In this document: piece after piece, positions 35,757-46,750 of the stretch
How positions within the stretch are numbered: the first letter of the stretch is position 1
Layout: every line of letters starts with the position of its first letter
Assembly: GCF_947507565.1 (NCBI RefSeq)
Contig: NC_089183.1
Coordinates: 1,240,001-1,304,000 of the forward strand
Origin: Oscarella lobularis
Lineage: Eukaryota; Porifera; Homoscleromorpha; Homosclerophorida; Oscarellidae
Direction of reading: 5' to 3'
DNA length: 64,000 bases
Translations under genes and position numbers: made by a program
The notes under the pieces: model-generated
The model's input: the letters and a program-made list of their open reading frames with translations, nothing else
What the model was told of the DNA's origin: nothing
The model's database searches: none

Positions 35757-36460
35757 AGACAAGACCATTTTAGACCCCCAACAACGCTTTTGATTTGCAT
35801 GGCGTAGGATGCTGAGTTCTCTTGTCCGTGGTTTGGGAGTTAGCCCCTTTGGGGAGCCGCTTTTAGTCGCGATAGACTGTAAATCATCATGATAAAATGC
35901 ATTATCAGATGTTGCTGTGTGTGAAGCTAGAACGCGCTCTTTCAAAGTTATCTGACGCAAGGTTGCTATCTCCTGTGCGATTTTGAGCGACCTTTGTATG
36001 TGTATCAGTCGATCTTGAAGTGGCATAGCGCTGCACGTCGCCCTACCGCAACTAAAAGCGGCAAGAAAAGCGCAACGAAGGACGAGTGCTGGCTCCTAAT
36101 ACGGGCACTTGGGAAGAAGCGGAACTGAAAGCTGAACGAAGACGACAGGAGAATTGTCTGTCGGCTAGGCGTTCCAAACAGAAAACCGTCTGGCTCGAGG
36201 CTTAGTTGCACCTCACGGCCAGAACACTGCAAAGCAGAAGATTGCACGAGGATAAATAAGTAAAGCAGAGAGTGACATCATGATAATAGCAGATGCGTAT
36301 GGAGAAGGAGTGGCAGACGTCACGCATATAAATTAGACGGAAGCTAGGTATAGTGCACACTCCGGGTCTCAATTTCAACTATAACGTCATCTTCACTTCT
36401 TTCTGGAAACGAAGTGGATATTTAATTGTCAGGCAGCCGGACAAATAGCATAACTGCTAA
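35757..36460. other. Intergenic with upstream region of receptor copy 4
   Basis: The 3' flank of copy 3 (ATGCTGAGTTCTCT near 35810) matches the scrap at 26037. A TATAAAT word lies at about 36327-36333, 130 bp before the ATG of copy 4. No other gene is seen. Confidence 0.5.
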
Positions 36461-38562
36461 ATGATGACGCGGGAGCTTCAAATAACCATAAGCCCTAACG
36501 AGAATTACACATGTCGGTTCATTTTCAAAAGAATTTGGAATCGCCTGAAGCTGTTTGGTCTCGGATTTTGCCTCGCTGTTTTACTTCTACTTACCGCTAC
36601 GCCGGTTTTGTTTATTACTTCATCCCTCACCTAAATTCGCCTGTAAGTATCTCGCGGCGTAAGAGACGCACTTCTATAGTACAGTATAGCAAAACCGAAA
36701 ACAGATTCGGTTTCAATATCGACTCCTCACTCAGTGGCGCGGTTTCTCTATAGGCAAAAATCAGTTCCCTGGACTGTCGCAACATTTCAACAACTCTATT
36801 GAACGGATCTGTATGCAATTCGGCGTTTCCTCCTTGGAATGCAAACGAGTATACAGACAGGTGTATTTCTGTGTCAGGATGCGGAAACTTTTCAAAGGCC
36901 AACAAAGACTTGGGGCGCATTGTCACGAAACTTTCACTCCGACCTTCGGACAACGCTACAATTTTTTCGCTTCTTTGCAATTACGCTTTTGAAGATAGCA
37001 CCGCATTTGGTCATATTAGCAATCCGATAAACAACGAGACTATTTGCTTTGCTTTCTCCAGCAAATTTTGCAATATGATAGCATTGCTCGAGACTCCTCT
37101 ATCGTGTCTAACCATTCCAAAGTGCGCAGCTCTCTCGAAAGGCAGAAAAAACTTCACTGAAGCAATCTGTCCAAGTCCTCTTATGCGTACACGTACCAAA
37201 GCTGCAATAATGAATGGCGTATACTGCTCTCCTCCGTGTTGTCAGGAAACGCGGGAAAATGGCATAACAACCGTTCACATTGCCTTGTGCATTTCTCTAG
37301 CAGTACACTGGATTTCCGTTGCCATTACCTTCGTAACGTGGGCAAAGATGAAAAAACCGTAAATGAAATTCTTTCTAATGAGGCGAAATAAAAATACCTT
37401 CTTGTAGATTCAGCCACAAATCTCTAACCAGTTTCTTTCTACCGACATCGCTAGCTGTATATAGTGAGTAGACGACAATATTAATTGCATTGAGTTCTTT
37501 AAGTTAATTAATAAAGCTTTCTGCAGGCATTTCTAAAACGATTCCTCTCGTTCTTGGCGCAAAACGGACTTTTTGTAAACACGACAGTATGATTGATTCT
37601 TGGTTTGATCCGACTAAAATATGCCATGTTCAAGGTAAGTCTGCAGTTCCTCTATACACATATACACACATCAGTCTAATCAGGGCTGCTTGTTGAATTT
37701 GGCTACCTCTCAATTTTGATGTGGTGGACAAGCTCTGCATGTCTCAACTACAGTTTTGACAGTGTGGAAACCAGGGAAGCTTGGTCACAAAAGCCATAAA
37801 CGGCTCTTTTACGTTCAGCTAATTCTATCGTTATTTCTACCTGGAGGAAATGTTGTCTTGACTCTCGTACGCAATGTGAAATACGCCCGTGTTTTTCCCT
37901 ACACGTGTGCTCCCACGTCGTTTTCCTGGACCTTCTACACCTTCACACTGCCGACTGACGTTCTAATTATGTGCGGAACAGTAATGTCCGTTTTCGTTAT
38001 GGTAAAGCTGTATCAGGTAAAGAAACTGCGATCCTATTAAAATTTTCTGCTTTGCTAAACTTTGCTTTTACAAAGGCAAAAAAGGTACACGTTCATCTTA
38101 ATTGGTAATACGTCCGGTGAAGACCGACGCGAAATTGCTGAAGCGTATGCGCTAATTCAAAAGCGGTTTTCACTGCTATCTATTTTTATGCCTCTGAAGT
38201 TTGCCTCGCAAATGGCGACAGACATAGTTTACGGCAGAACGCTGTCTTCCGAGTGCTTTGAACAGACAGCGAAAGAACGCTGTCTATATGAGTATAAAGC
38301 TGATGCCGGTTGGCTGGCTGTTGCACTGCTAAATATCTTTTTTACTGATCTATGTTTGCTTGCCTTCGTGATTTATTGCCTTATTCCAAAGCCAGCAAGA
38401 ATCTTTTGGTCACAATTGTGGAGAAAGTGTAAAAAGAGACAATTGTCAGAGCGACGTTACGTCGACACGACGGAAAGACTTAGTGAGGTCACTCACCTTT
38501 TTCCATCGTCAACAATTCCAAGAGAACTACCGGTATATTCACTGTCAGAAAACTCGGACTAA
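36461..38562 (+). pseudogene. Frizzled-like receptor copy 4, nearly complete but frame-shifted
   Basis: All six exons are present: 36461 to about 36641, 36754-37358, 37408-37463, 37527-37634, 37684-38016 and 38076-38562. Conserved parts include FVYYFIPHLN, SGCGNFSKA, FCNYAFED, CHVQG, FGYLSILMWW and KPARIFWSQLWRKCKKRQL. Compared with copies 1 and 2, three single-base length differences disturb frame: in the exon 1 hydrophobic segment (GTTTTGTTTAT near 36605), early in exon 5 near 37738, and at the start of exon 6 near 38080, where an alternative acceptor could rescue it. It is a recently broken gene, or an intact one with sequence errors; long conserved exons argue for recent loss. Confidence 0.65.
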
Positions 38563-38947
38563 ACTGATGACTCGAAACGCTTAGAAGTTGGAATTAACTA
38601 CAAATGAAGACCTATTGCTGACCATTACCTATAGTAGTAGATTTTTAGTGTGCCTTGCACGATAACGATTAGCAGAGCAGGGAGTCACGTTATTATTAAA
38701 CTAAACTTCTTTCTATCACTACACATACATATAGCTTTGATAATGAGTGGAGTCAGTGCATGGACTCTGTGAAAAAACCTGAGAAGGAGCCAGAGACTCC
38801 GCATGTAGACACCAAGGCTTCAAGGTGCACCATTCATACCATACAGCTATATTCTCTCTTTCAGATGCCACCAGCAGGGCTAGCTCCGTAGAATGTGCTC
38901 AAATACGTATGAGGTGTTCTTGCGCAGGATGTGTGTATATGGTCGTG
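38563..38947. other. Intergenic, nothing recognised
   Basis: 3' flank of receptor copy 4, with no exon or repeat identified before the fold-back element at 38948. Confidence 0.4.
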
Positions 38948-39447
38948 AATGACGCTAAGTGGAAGCGAAACCGCTAGCTCCGCCTACTACGTTACTCGAG
39001 TGTTTGTTGGCCTAGAGCATACTCAGTGTCCTTCAGTCTTATTACCAAAGCTATATAGCCTTTGCAAACTTTCTTCTCAGTTTTGTTTCTGCATATGCTT
39101 GACATCGAGTTTCTCTTGTCTTTTTTTCCTGGGTATATGTCAGGGAGTATAGGAAGCTAATCTACAAAGGCGTGGTCGTCTCACGCTGACGGAGTTCTTA
39201 CTGCAGCAAAGGGAAAGGGGAAGTTGGAAGTTAACCCGCTGAGGCGTGGCCGTTTCCGGCTGACCGAGTCTGACTGCAAATATGAAGGAAAGGCAAGAGA
39301 AACTGGGTGTCAAGCAGGAACAAAACTGAAAGAAGTTTGCGAAGGCTGTATAGCTCTGGTAACAAGACTGAAGAACAACGAGTAAGCTCCAGACAAAGAA
39401 ACAGACAGCATGCTTAGAGCGGTTTCGCTTCCACATAGCGCGTCATT
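38948..39447. mobile_element. Fold-back MITE-like element, about 500 bp
   Basis: The two arms, about 38948-39130 and 39285-39447, are imperfect reverse complements for roughly 180 bp. They begin AATGACGC and share GTGGAAGCGAAACCGCT, CCTTCAGTCTT, TTACCA.AGCTATA.AGCC and GAGTTTCTCTTG-type words. The centre has a diverged direct repeat (GGCGTGG.CGT.TC..GCTGACGGAGT). No coding capacity, and no clear target duplication was found. Fits a non-autonomous fold-back transposon. Confidence 0.7.
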
Positions 39448-39673
39448 TCCTACTTTTGCATGACAAAACCCTAGCACACATGCTGCAAGAATATTCTATT
39501 TGAGCTCATTTTACAGAGCCCTGCTGGTTGCATCTAACGAAGAAAATATACTGTGCTGCTATTGTGTACGACAATCTGTTTCACATCAGCGTTTGAATCT
39601 CGTTTAGAGGAAAGCTGACTGGGCGAAATAACACCTCCTCAATTACCTTTTCCGCTTCCTCCGTCACAAAGAA

Positions 39674-39680
39674 TATAAAA
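39674..39680 (+). promoter_or_regulatory. TATA box of the 39868 gene
   Basis: TATAAAA, followed about 30 bp later by a plausible initiator (CTTCAGTTGCG). The 5' leader would contain an intron with donor CCT|GTAAGTC near 39748 and acceptor TTTGCAG at 39859. Confidence 0.65.
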
Positions 39681-39867
39681 GCGCTGCGTCGCGTCTACTG
39701 CTTCAGTTGCGTACAATTCAAAACCAAATCGGCCCAAAGCAAAACCTGTAAGTCAGAATCGCTACCCAAAATCTTTTTCAATCGCGTACAAGATTAGCTT
39801 GGCAATAGTAGAGTTGCTATAACTAAACACTGTATGCATATACATACTTCTCTTTGCAGATTGAACA

Positions 39868-40173
39868 ATGAGTAAAATGATGGGAGGATACATTGGCGGC
39901 GATGGCACCGTGCTTTCGTCTAACGGAAGCTTTAAAGCCTCCAGAATAGCCGAAGGAACTTATGAAGTCACATTTGATAGTGCTTTCACTAAGATTCCGG
40001 CCGTCGTAGTCTCCCAGGTATACACGCAGAAATTTGGAACGGATCACATCGACCCGAGAAACAACGCCGTCGTGCGAAATGTATCTGAGAGAAAATTTCA
40101 GTATACAACTGGAACCTATCAAGGGGTTACCACAGACAGGGCGGCGTCTTTCATTGTTTTGAGTTGTGACTAA
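39868..40173 (+). CDS. Small beta-rich protein (lectin or phage-tail-like fold?)
   Basis: One coding exon of 101 codons whose ATG lies nine bases after a good acceptor (CTCTTTGCAG), so the intron is in the 5' leader. The sequence alternates hydrophobic and polar residues with a GSFKASRIAEGTYEVTFD-like strand pair and then KIPAVVVSQVY, a pattern seen in small beta-sandwich domains of H-type lectins and bacterial/phage tail proteins (G.F.V.R...G.Y.VTF...F...P.VVV). There is no signal peptide or membrane segment. The TATA box and leader intron show it is expressed as a eukaryotic gene. Function is not known; the fold suggestion is from motif resemblance only. Confidence 0.65.
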   Translation: MSKMMGGYIGGDGTVLSSNGSFKASRIAEGTYEVTFDSAFTKIPAVVVSQVYTQKFGTDHIDPRNNAVVRNVSERKFQYTTGTYQGVTTDRAASFIVLSCD

Positions 40174-40742
40174 CAACATGCAGTCAAAACTGGAGAAGAA
40201 GTTGTGAAAACTGCTACATGTTTTGTCTCTATATTGTTATATGTTTTGTTTTCATTGTCTTGTTTCTGAACAAATTCAGACAGTTGGTGAAGCTCTAGCA
40301 CGGATTTACATCTATAGCAGTATAGATTTTAGTGTTCCATGCACAATAACGATTGGCAAAGAATCCCTTTCTGATATGTGGTATAATAAGACTAAACTAG
40401 CCGCTTTCGATCAGTCTACATACACGTAGCTACGAGCTACAATACTACATATACTGAAACCGGAGAAAGGATCAAGCCAGAGAGGAGCATGATGACGAAA
40501 AGAGTATGATGATGCGGCGAATTCGGCTAATCAGTGCCCAGAACGAAAGCATGTATCTGAAGTAGAGTTGCTGGTGCCGCTAACGCCAAAAGCCAAAAGT
40601 AGACGCCTTCAAGAAGTCGCTAATGATTGCTGGCCTGGCTTTTTCAACAATTTGACGATTTGATTCGACGTCGTTCTGCGTTTTCCTTCATAGACAATGT
40701 TCCGCTAGCGCACTTAGGCGCATCACGTGTCCGGCCAATTCG
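40174..40742. other. Intergenic, 3' flank of small gene and upstream region of ankyrin-kinase gene
   Basis: No open exon recognised. No clear TATA box is seen before the ATG at 40743. Confidence 0.45.
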
Positions 40743-43700
40743 ATGGATTCTGCTGGTACTTTTTCGTTGTCTTCTGATTTAATATGTTTTATCTAGCCCT
40801 AGATGTTTTTAGTCTTTCTCACTGCTATCGAAACCGGGCGCACGGCGAAGATTCGCGATTTCCTGTCGAAAGAGCCAACAAAGTGGAAAACTGTGGTGAC
40901 TGAGGTATGCTTTCTTGGCGGAAGCATCCCGATTGCATCGCGCGAGTGCTATAAGCGACTGTTTTTACGAAGAAAGAGGAGACGCTCTGCATGGGAACTT
41001 TTACGTATCACGTCAACGATTCTGTTTGTTTTTAGAATGGCACCTATGCAATTGGTCTCGCCATTTTGTGCAGGTCCTTAGAGATCGCAAGTTATTTTCT
41101 TTCGATGGGATGGGACATCGAGGGTCGAGTCGACAAGGTATTGTGGCACCCCTCGAAAACAATGAACTTATGAAGGGTCTAACGTTTAGTTTTGTTTTAT
41201 AATATAGAGTGGAGCGACGGCTTTTCTTTGCGCTGCTTATTGTGGATTCGTGGAAGGAGTTGATTTATTTGTAAAACGAGGCTGTAACGTTGAAGCGAAG
41301 GACGACGCAAGTTTTGCGGATTTTTTGCGTTTGTTGCTTTGACTTAACCTTTGATAGGAGGGCGATGGTGCTTTAGCATGTGCGTGTTTGGGAGGTCATC
41401 TTGCTATGGTGAAGAAACTGACTGTAATGGGGTTCTCTGTGAATGAAACACATCAGGTAGAATTTTTGTAATTGTATTTCCAATAAATATTTTTTTTGTT
41501 TAGAAGGACTATACAGCATTGCATTGTGCGTCTGATCAAGGCCACGTTGCAATTGCGGCGTATCTAATTGAGAATGGAGCTGATATTGAAGCTCAAACTA
41601 AAGTTGTTCACTCTAATATTTTATATAGATGAAATGTTTACGTGCTTTCTTTTCATCATATAGCTTGGATCTACACCTTTTCTTTTAGCTTGTAAAAATC
41701 GGAGGATAGGCGTGGTTGATTTATTGATATCCAAAGGCTGCAATATTTTTGCTAAGAGCAAAGTAATTTTTTTCTTTGTCTGTAACGTTGTACGCATTTT
41801 CTCATCTGCGCAGCAAGGTTATGGTGCCTTGGCAATGGCATGTTGGAAAGGAAACGTAGCTATTGCAGAGAAATTGATCAGGTTTGGATTGGATGTCAAT
41901 AAATCTGAAGCGGTAGGCGGCAATAGGTACCTAAAGCCAGTAGTATTTATTTCATTATTCAGTCTGGATACACTGCCTTGCACTGGGCGTGTGACGAAGG
42001 GAATATTGAACTTGCAGACTTTCTTATTACGAATGGCGCTCACCTTGAAGCTGAAAACGAGGTAGTGGTGATTTTTTACTAAACTTTCTACTAAAACTGT
42101 TTGCGTTTCTGATTTTGCATTATAGCTCGGATGCACGCCTTTTCTTTTGGCTTGCAATAGTCAACACAATAGTCAACACGTAGGCGTGGTTGAGTTATTA
42201 ATATTCCATGGGTGCAATATCTTTGCAAAGAGAAAGGCACGTGTTTTGATTTGTGTTCATTTAAATATTTTGAGTACTTGAGTATAGCGAGGTGACGGAG
42301 CCCTGGCTTTGGCAAGTTGGAATGGAAACGTTGAACTGGTTAGCAAATTGATTCAACTTGGACTTGATGTCAATGAATCTCAAGTGGTCAGTAGATATCT
42401 AGATATACTTAGGCAGTATTTGTAGCACTTGAATTGTAATTAATTAAGTTTGGCCGAACGTCTTTGCACTGGGCAGCTCAATTCGGGCATCTGGAGGTAG
42501 CTGAGATTCTTATCAGCAATGGCGCTAATATTGAAGCTAAAGATGAGGTAGCATCTGTTTCTCAATTCATCTGTCTTCGTTAGGTTTAAAATTAGCATTG
42601 TCAAGTTTTGTCTTTCTTTCGTAGAGAGGAAACACACCAGTTCTATGTTCTGCAATGAGTAGCAATGTCGATTTGTTTATTACGTTTATGGTGTCAACCG
42701 GTTGTGACATTCAAGCAAAGAATAAGGAAATTGTTGTTTTGCATGAAGGTTTCTTCCTAATTAACTGTTATATTTGTAGTTGGGTCGAGGAGTATTGGGA
42801 ACAGCTAGTGCATACGGTCAGGTTAAAATGGTGAAAAAACTCATTGGGATGGCATTTTATTTGTTCGAAACGGACTATGTATTTAATAGTGTTAGAATGT
42901 TTTTTTTTGTTCAGAAATATTGATATCGTTAGTTTAGTTTGGACAAACTGCACTTCATTGGGCGGCGAAATACGGAGAAAAAAAAGTTGCTCGACTTTTA
43001 ATTAAATCTGGCTCTAATATTGAGGATCAAGACAAAGTATTTTTTATGCAAATTTGAAATGGCAACGCTATATTTTGTGTATTTTTGTAGTGGGGAAGAA
43101 CGCCTTTTCTTTACGCAGTTTCCCACGGGCAGAAGGAATTTGCTGATTTCCTTCTAAGCAAGGGTTGCGATTCTCGCGCTGTTAGTCATGTAAGTGATTT
43201 CATTTCTCTAAGTAACACTTTCATTCATTTATTTATTTATAGGAAGGACACAGTGCATTGGCACTTGCTTGTATTGAAAATCACCAAGACACAGCTGAAT
43301 GGCTGCTTTCAAAGTTCAACGACCTGGTTATAGATTCTAAATTTGCTAATTTGAGTTGTCTAATTGGCATTAGGATCTAAATTCGGCTCTTCATTTGGCA
43401 GTTCAAAGAGATGCTGAAAGCATAGTCGAGTTATTGATCTCTAGAAAAGCCGATTGCGAAAGTCGAGACGAAGTACGGCGTCTGTCTATTTAATTTATCA
43501 TTTTTGTAAATAGTTTTTAGTGGGGTTGCACTCCTCTACTGAGTGCGATTGAGTTTGGTAGTGACAACGTCATTGAATTGCTTTTGAAGAAGGGCTGCGA
43601 CGTGTACGCAAGGACGAAGAAAGGAGAAGGCGCATTGGATATGGCTATCATGGGAGGACGATTGGATTTATTTCGTCGCTTTATGATGTTGCACCTTGCA

Positions 43701-45724
43701 CAAGCAAGTCAATCTAAAATTTTTTGAATGTGAGATGACGTGGATTTTATCTAGGAAACTCGTACATTTTTGCAAAAGGCAACAAATGAAAGTGAAGAAG
43801 CTAATGAGTTTCTGAATGAGGTCGCTTTAGGAAATGAACGAAGATTTAATAATCATTATTAGAGCAGGTTGTTGGTGTTCTTCAGTGCCGCGAAAGATCG
43901 TTTATCTCGTCGTCTCCGAGTCCTCAGGAATGCCATTGAAAATGCATGATTGTATTTGAGAAATGTATTTTACCAGGAAGGAGAGAGGATTGACCAATCG
44001 GATGCCGTAGTCGGCCAGAGAGAACGTGGTGCAATTTCTCCCGGAAGCTATTCTGTAGAAGAAAAAGACACTCGTAATGTTCGAGTAAGCGATTTAATTG
44101 TTTGCGTGAAAACCTCAACTGTAGGACGGATTCTAATTAGGAAAATCAGCTGTGTCAACGTTTGGAAGAAATGGCTCTAGAACTGGCCAGGAAAGAAAAA
44201 GACTTGGCGCGCTTAGAGAACATGGCTAGAGAAAGAGAAGCCAACTACGAGTCACTTTATGGTCAACGACTCTCGCATTTTAAATTAATATTTTTCAATC
44301 GCATCATTGTTTAATTAATAGCTAAAATGAGCCGCGAGGCAGAAGAGAAGAGCAAAGCGCTTGATGCTAAGGATCGCGAACTTGGTAATCAGCTCTTTGT
44401 GAAGTCATAGACAGTAGCGTTTAGCATGTGCATTGCGCCTAATAGGTGAAATTGTTTATGCCTTTGAGGAAAAATTGGCTGTGGCTGAAAATGAGCGCGG
44501 TGAGCAGCTTCATTTATCTTTTAACCGTTGTGTCTGATTTTGTAAAATGAAGAAGCGCAACTGAGAGAAAAAGAAGTTCAACTTGAAAACGGAAAGGAAG
44601 AGATGGATGCTTTGAGACTTCAAAACGGTATGACAGCCCAGCAGATGATTGCACGAATTAAAAAAAGTATCTTTTTTTGCTCTATGTAGCGAATTTGACT
44701 GGCCGTTACGAGGAGAAGGTGGCTGAATTAAATGTCATTGTTGAAGAAAAAGAGGAGACAGATCGGCTGTTGGAAAAAGCAAAAGAACAGGAAAATCTTC
44801 TTCAGATTCCTGTTGCTGACGTTAGAATGACAGATATTGAGCTCGGAGGTGGATCATACGGAGGTTGCTCATAAGTTGTAAGACAGCATAAGTATTGGTT
44901 TTAGTTTCTGTTTAGAAGTGAAAGTGGGCTACTGGCGAGGATGTCCTGTGGCTGTCAAAAGTTTTTTTGAAGTCTTGGACTCCGAATACTACCTTCGTCT
45001 CTTTCAGCAAGAGATTGCCGTCTGCACTCGAGCTCGTCACCCCAACATTGTCTCTCTTTGCGGCGTAACGACGGAAAACGGCGTTCCACTTCGTATCATC
45101 ACTGAGCTTCTCGAAGGCTCGCTTTCTGACGTCATCAAGGCCGCTCTTCGATCTAAATGGTTTCTTTCTTTGCGAGAGAAAATTGACCTGGCGTTGGGGA
45201 TGACAGCTGGAATCACCTATCTCCATCTACTCGGTCCAAGCGGTGTTTTGCACGGCGATATTCGCTCTTCCAATGTCGTCGTTACGTCGTTGATGGAGGC
45301 CAAAATATGCGATTTGGGCGCCGCTCGCTTCGCCGAAAGGTCCCTCTCCGTCGGACCGTTGAGCCCCGATTACTTGGCTCCAGAGCGGAACCCGGAAAAT
45401 CCGAATCGTCAGCGTAATAGTAGAATGGCAGACGTGTGCAGTTTAGGTGTGACTGTCGTTGAACTGATGACTGGCGAACAACCGGTCGTTAGTCATCGAT
45501 TCCAGCAGGCTTCCAGCGTCAGTCATTCAGGTGTGAAGAAAATGTGTCAGGAAATGATCAGCGTAGAACCGAGCGCGAGACCAGGCGCGCGCGACTGCTT
45601 GGTTCAATTGGAGCAAGTCCAGAAATCAGACGAATATCATAGGTGTTATCCAAAGAGAATGGTGAAGGGCAAATTGCATGGGGACGATCAGGAGGTGAGT
45701 TTGGTCTTCTGGCCTATTGGCTAA
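40743..45724 (+). CDS. Ankyrin-array / coiled-coil / TKL-type protein kinase
   Basis: Starts at ATG 40743 with a 13-bp first exon joined to 40815 (MDSA-VFLTAIETGRTAK). About 18 ankyrin repeats follow, mostly one per 99-bp exon (41036-41137, 41208-41306, 41358-41456, 42288-42386, 42780-42878); two repeats share the exon near 43521. Exons 43970-44870 encode a long coiled coil (LARKEKDLARLENMAREREA; AEEKSKALDAKDRELG). The kinase spans about 44815-45640: LGGGSYGEV loop, VAVKSF, HGDIRSSN in place of HRD...N, DLG in place of DFG, and YLAPE. The ankyrin array can act as a sensor and the coil as a multimeriser. Non-standard introns: GC-AG at 41307, 42237 and 43704, and a GA donor at 42727. It ends at 45724. 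Confidence 0.85.
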
Positions 45725-46750
45725 CCTCGATCTGTTCCATTGCTTTGTATTTATTATCAACTTTATGTATCTTTTCAGTTTTGTATTCTTTTACCTATGA
45801 TGAATATAAGGTGTCGTTTTTTCTTGACAATCTACTAGTAAGGCATCGTGATCTGTAAAAGAGGAAACATCGTTCTATGAGTGCCAAAATTAGAATACAT
45901 AAATTATAAGAAACTATAAGAGTTCACGTTCCCAAGAGACTCTCTGGAAAGCTCCCCCTCCCCCTCGACTTCTCCCACCCCGGATAGATCCCTATGGTAT
46001 TTTCGCTTATTCTGAAGAACTTCAGCATTTGGTTCCGCTATCAGAAGTGGACACATAAGAAATCTCTCTGGTACGTTCCTGTCAATTAAGAGAGCTGATA
46101 AATTGCTAAGCTGTACGAAGTACAGCAACTTCCTATTGGCGGCAACGTCGGATTGCGTGCACAGATGAGGAGGTGGTCCTTTGGAAGAGAAGACACATTC
46201 TGTGTTTTTTCATGACTCTTCCTTCAAGTTAGACTGGTACGGTAGTGGCTTCGTATATCTACGGTGGCTTCATTCGGTATAGTATAAATAGTCACCACTT
46301 CATTAGACAACGAAGCATGACAAACGAATTCGACGCATGATGATCCTATAGACTCGGTGGATAATTAGTCCTACCCAGTGGAACCTCCTCCTAATTCTCG
46401 CAGCCGTACGGTAGGTTGACTTGGAACAGGGTTCTGACCCCAAGATAGTCGACCCTAAAAGTGATGCATCAAAAGGCCGTTAGAGTTGCCCGAAAACTGC
46501 ATGGGCCCCTCTCTGTAGACCAAAGTCAAAATCTATGCAAGAGAGTTTCGCGATACCTTTAGGAAAGATTTCGTCCTTCGTTCGAGAGCAGACAGACTTC
46601 CGCAAGACTTCATGGCGTCATGATGGCGGCCATGCACCACAGGGATTGTACGGGTTCTAAAAGCCACATCGTGGTTTTTGAAGATTGTATTTGCGAGAAA
46701 GACAAGAGATCCAGCGAAAGAGCGCTAGAGTTCGGACTTCGGAGACGGGT
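45725..46750. other. Intergenic between convergent genes
   Basis: Convergent 3' flanks of the ankyrin-kinase gene (plus) and the secreted multidomain gene (minus). Short frames only; a pyrimidine-rich stretch lies near 45950-45975. Confidence 0.45.

Noticed and set aside
39868-40173. Bacterial contamination
   Set aside because: A TATA box, a leader intron and contiguous eukaryotic neighbours argue for a host gene.
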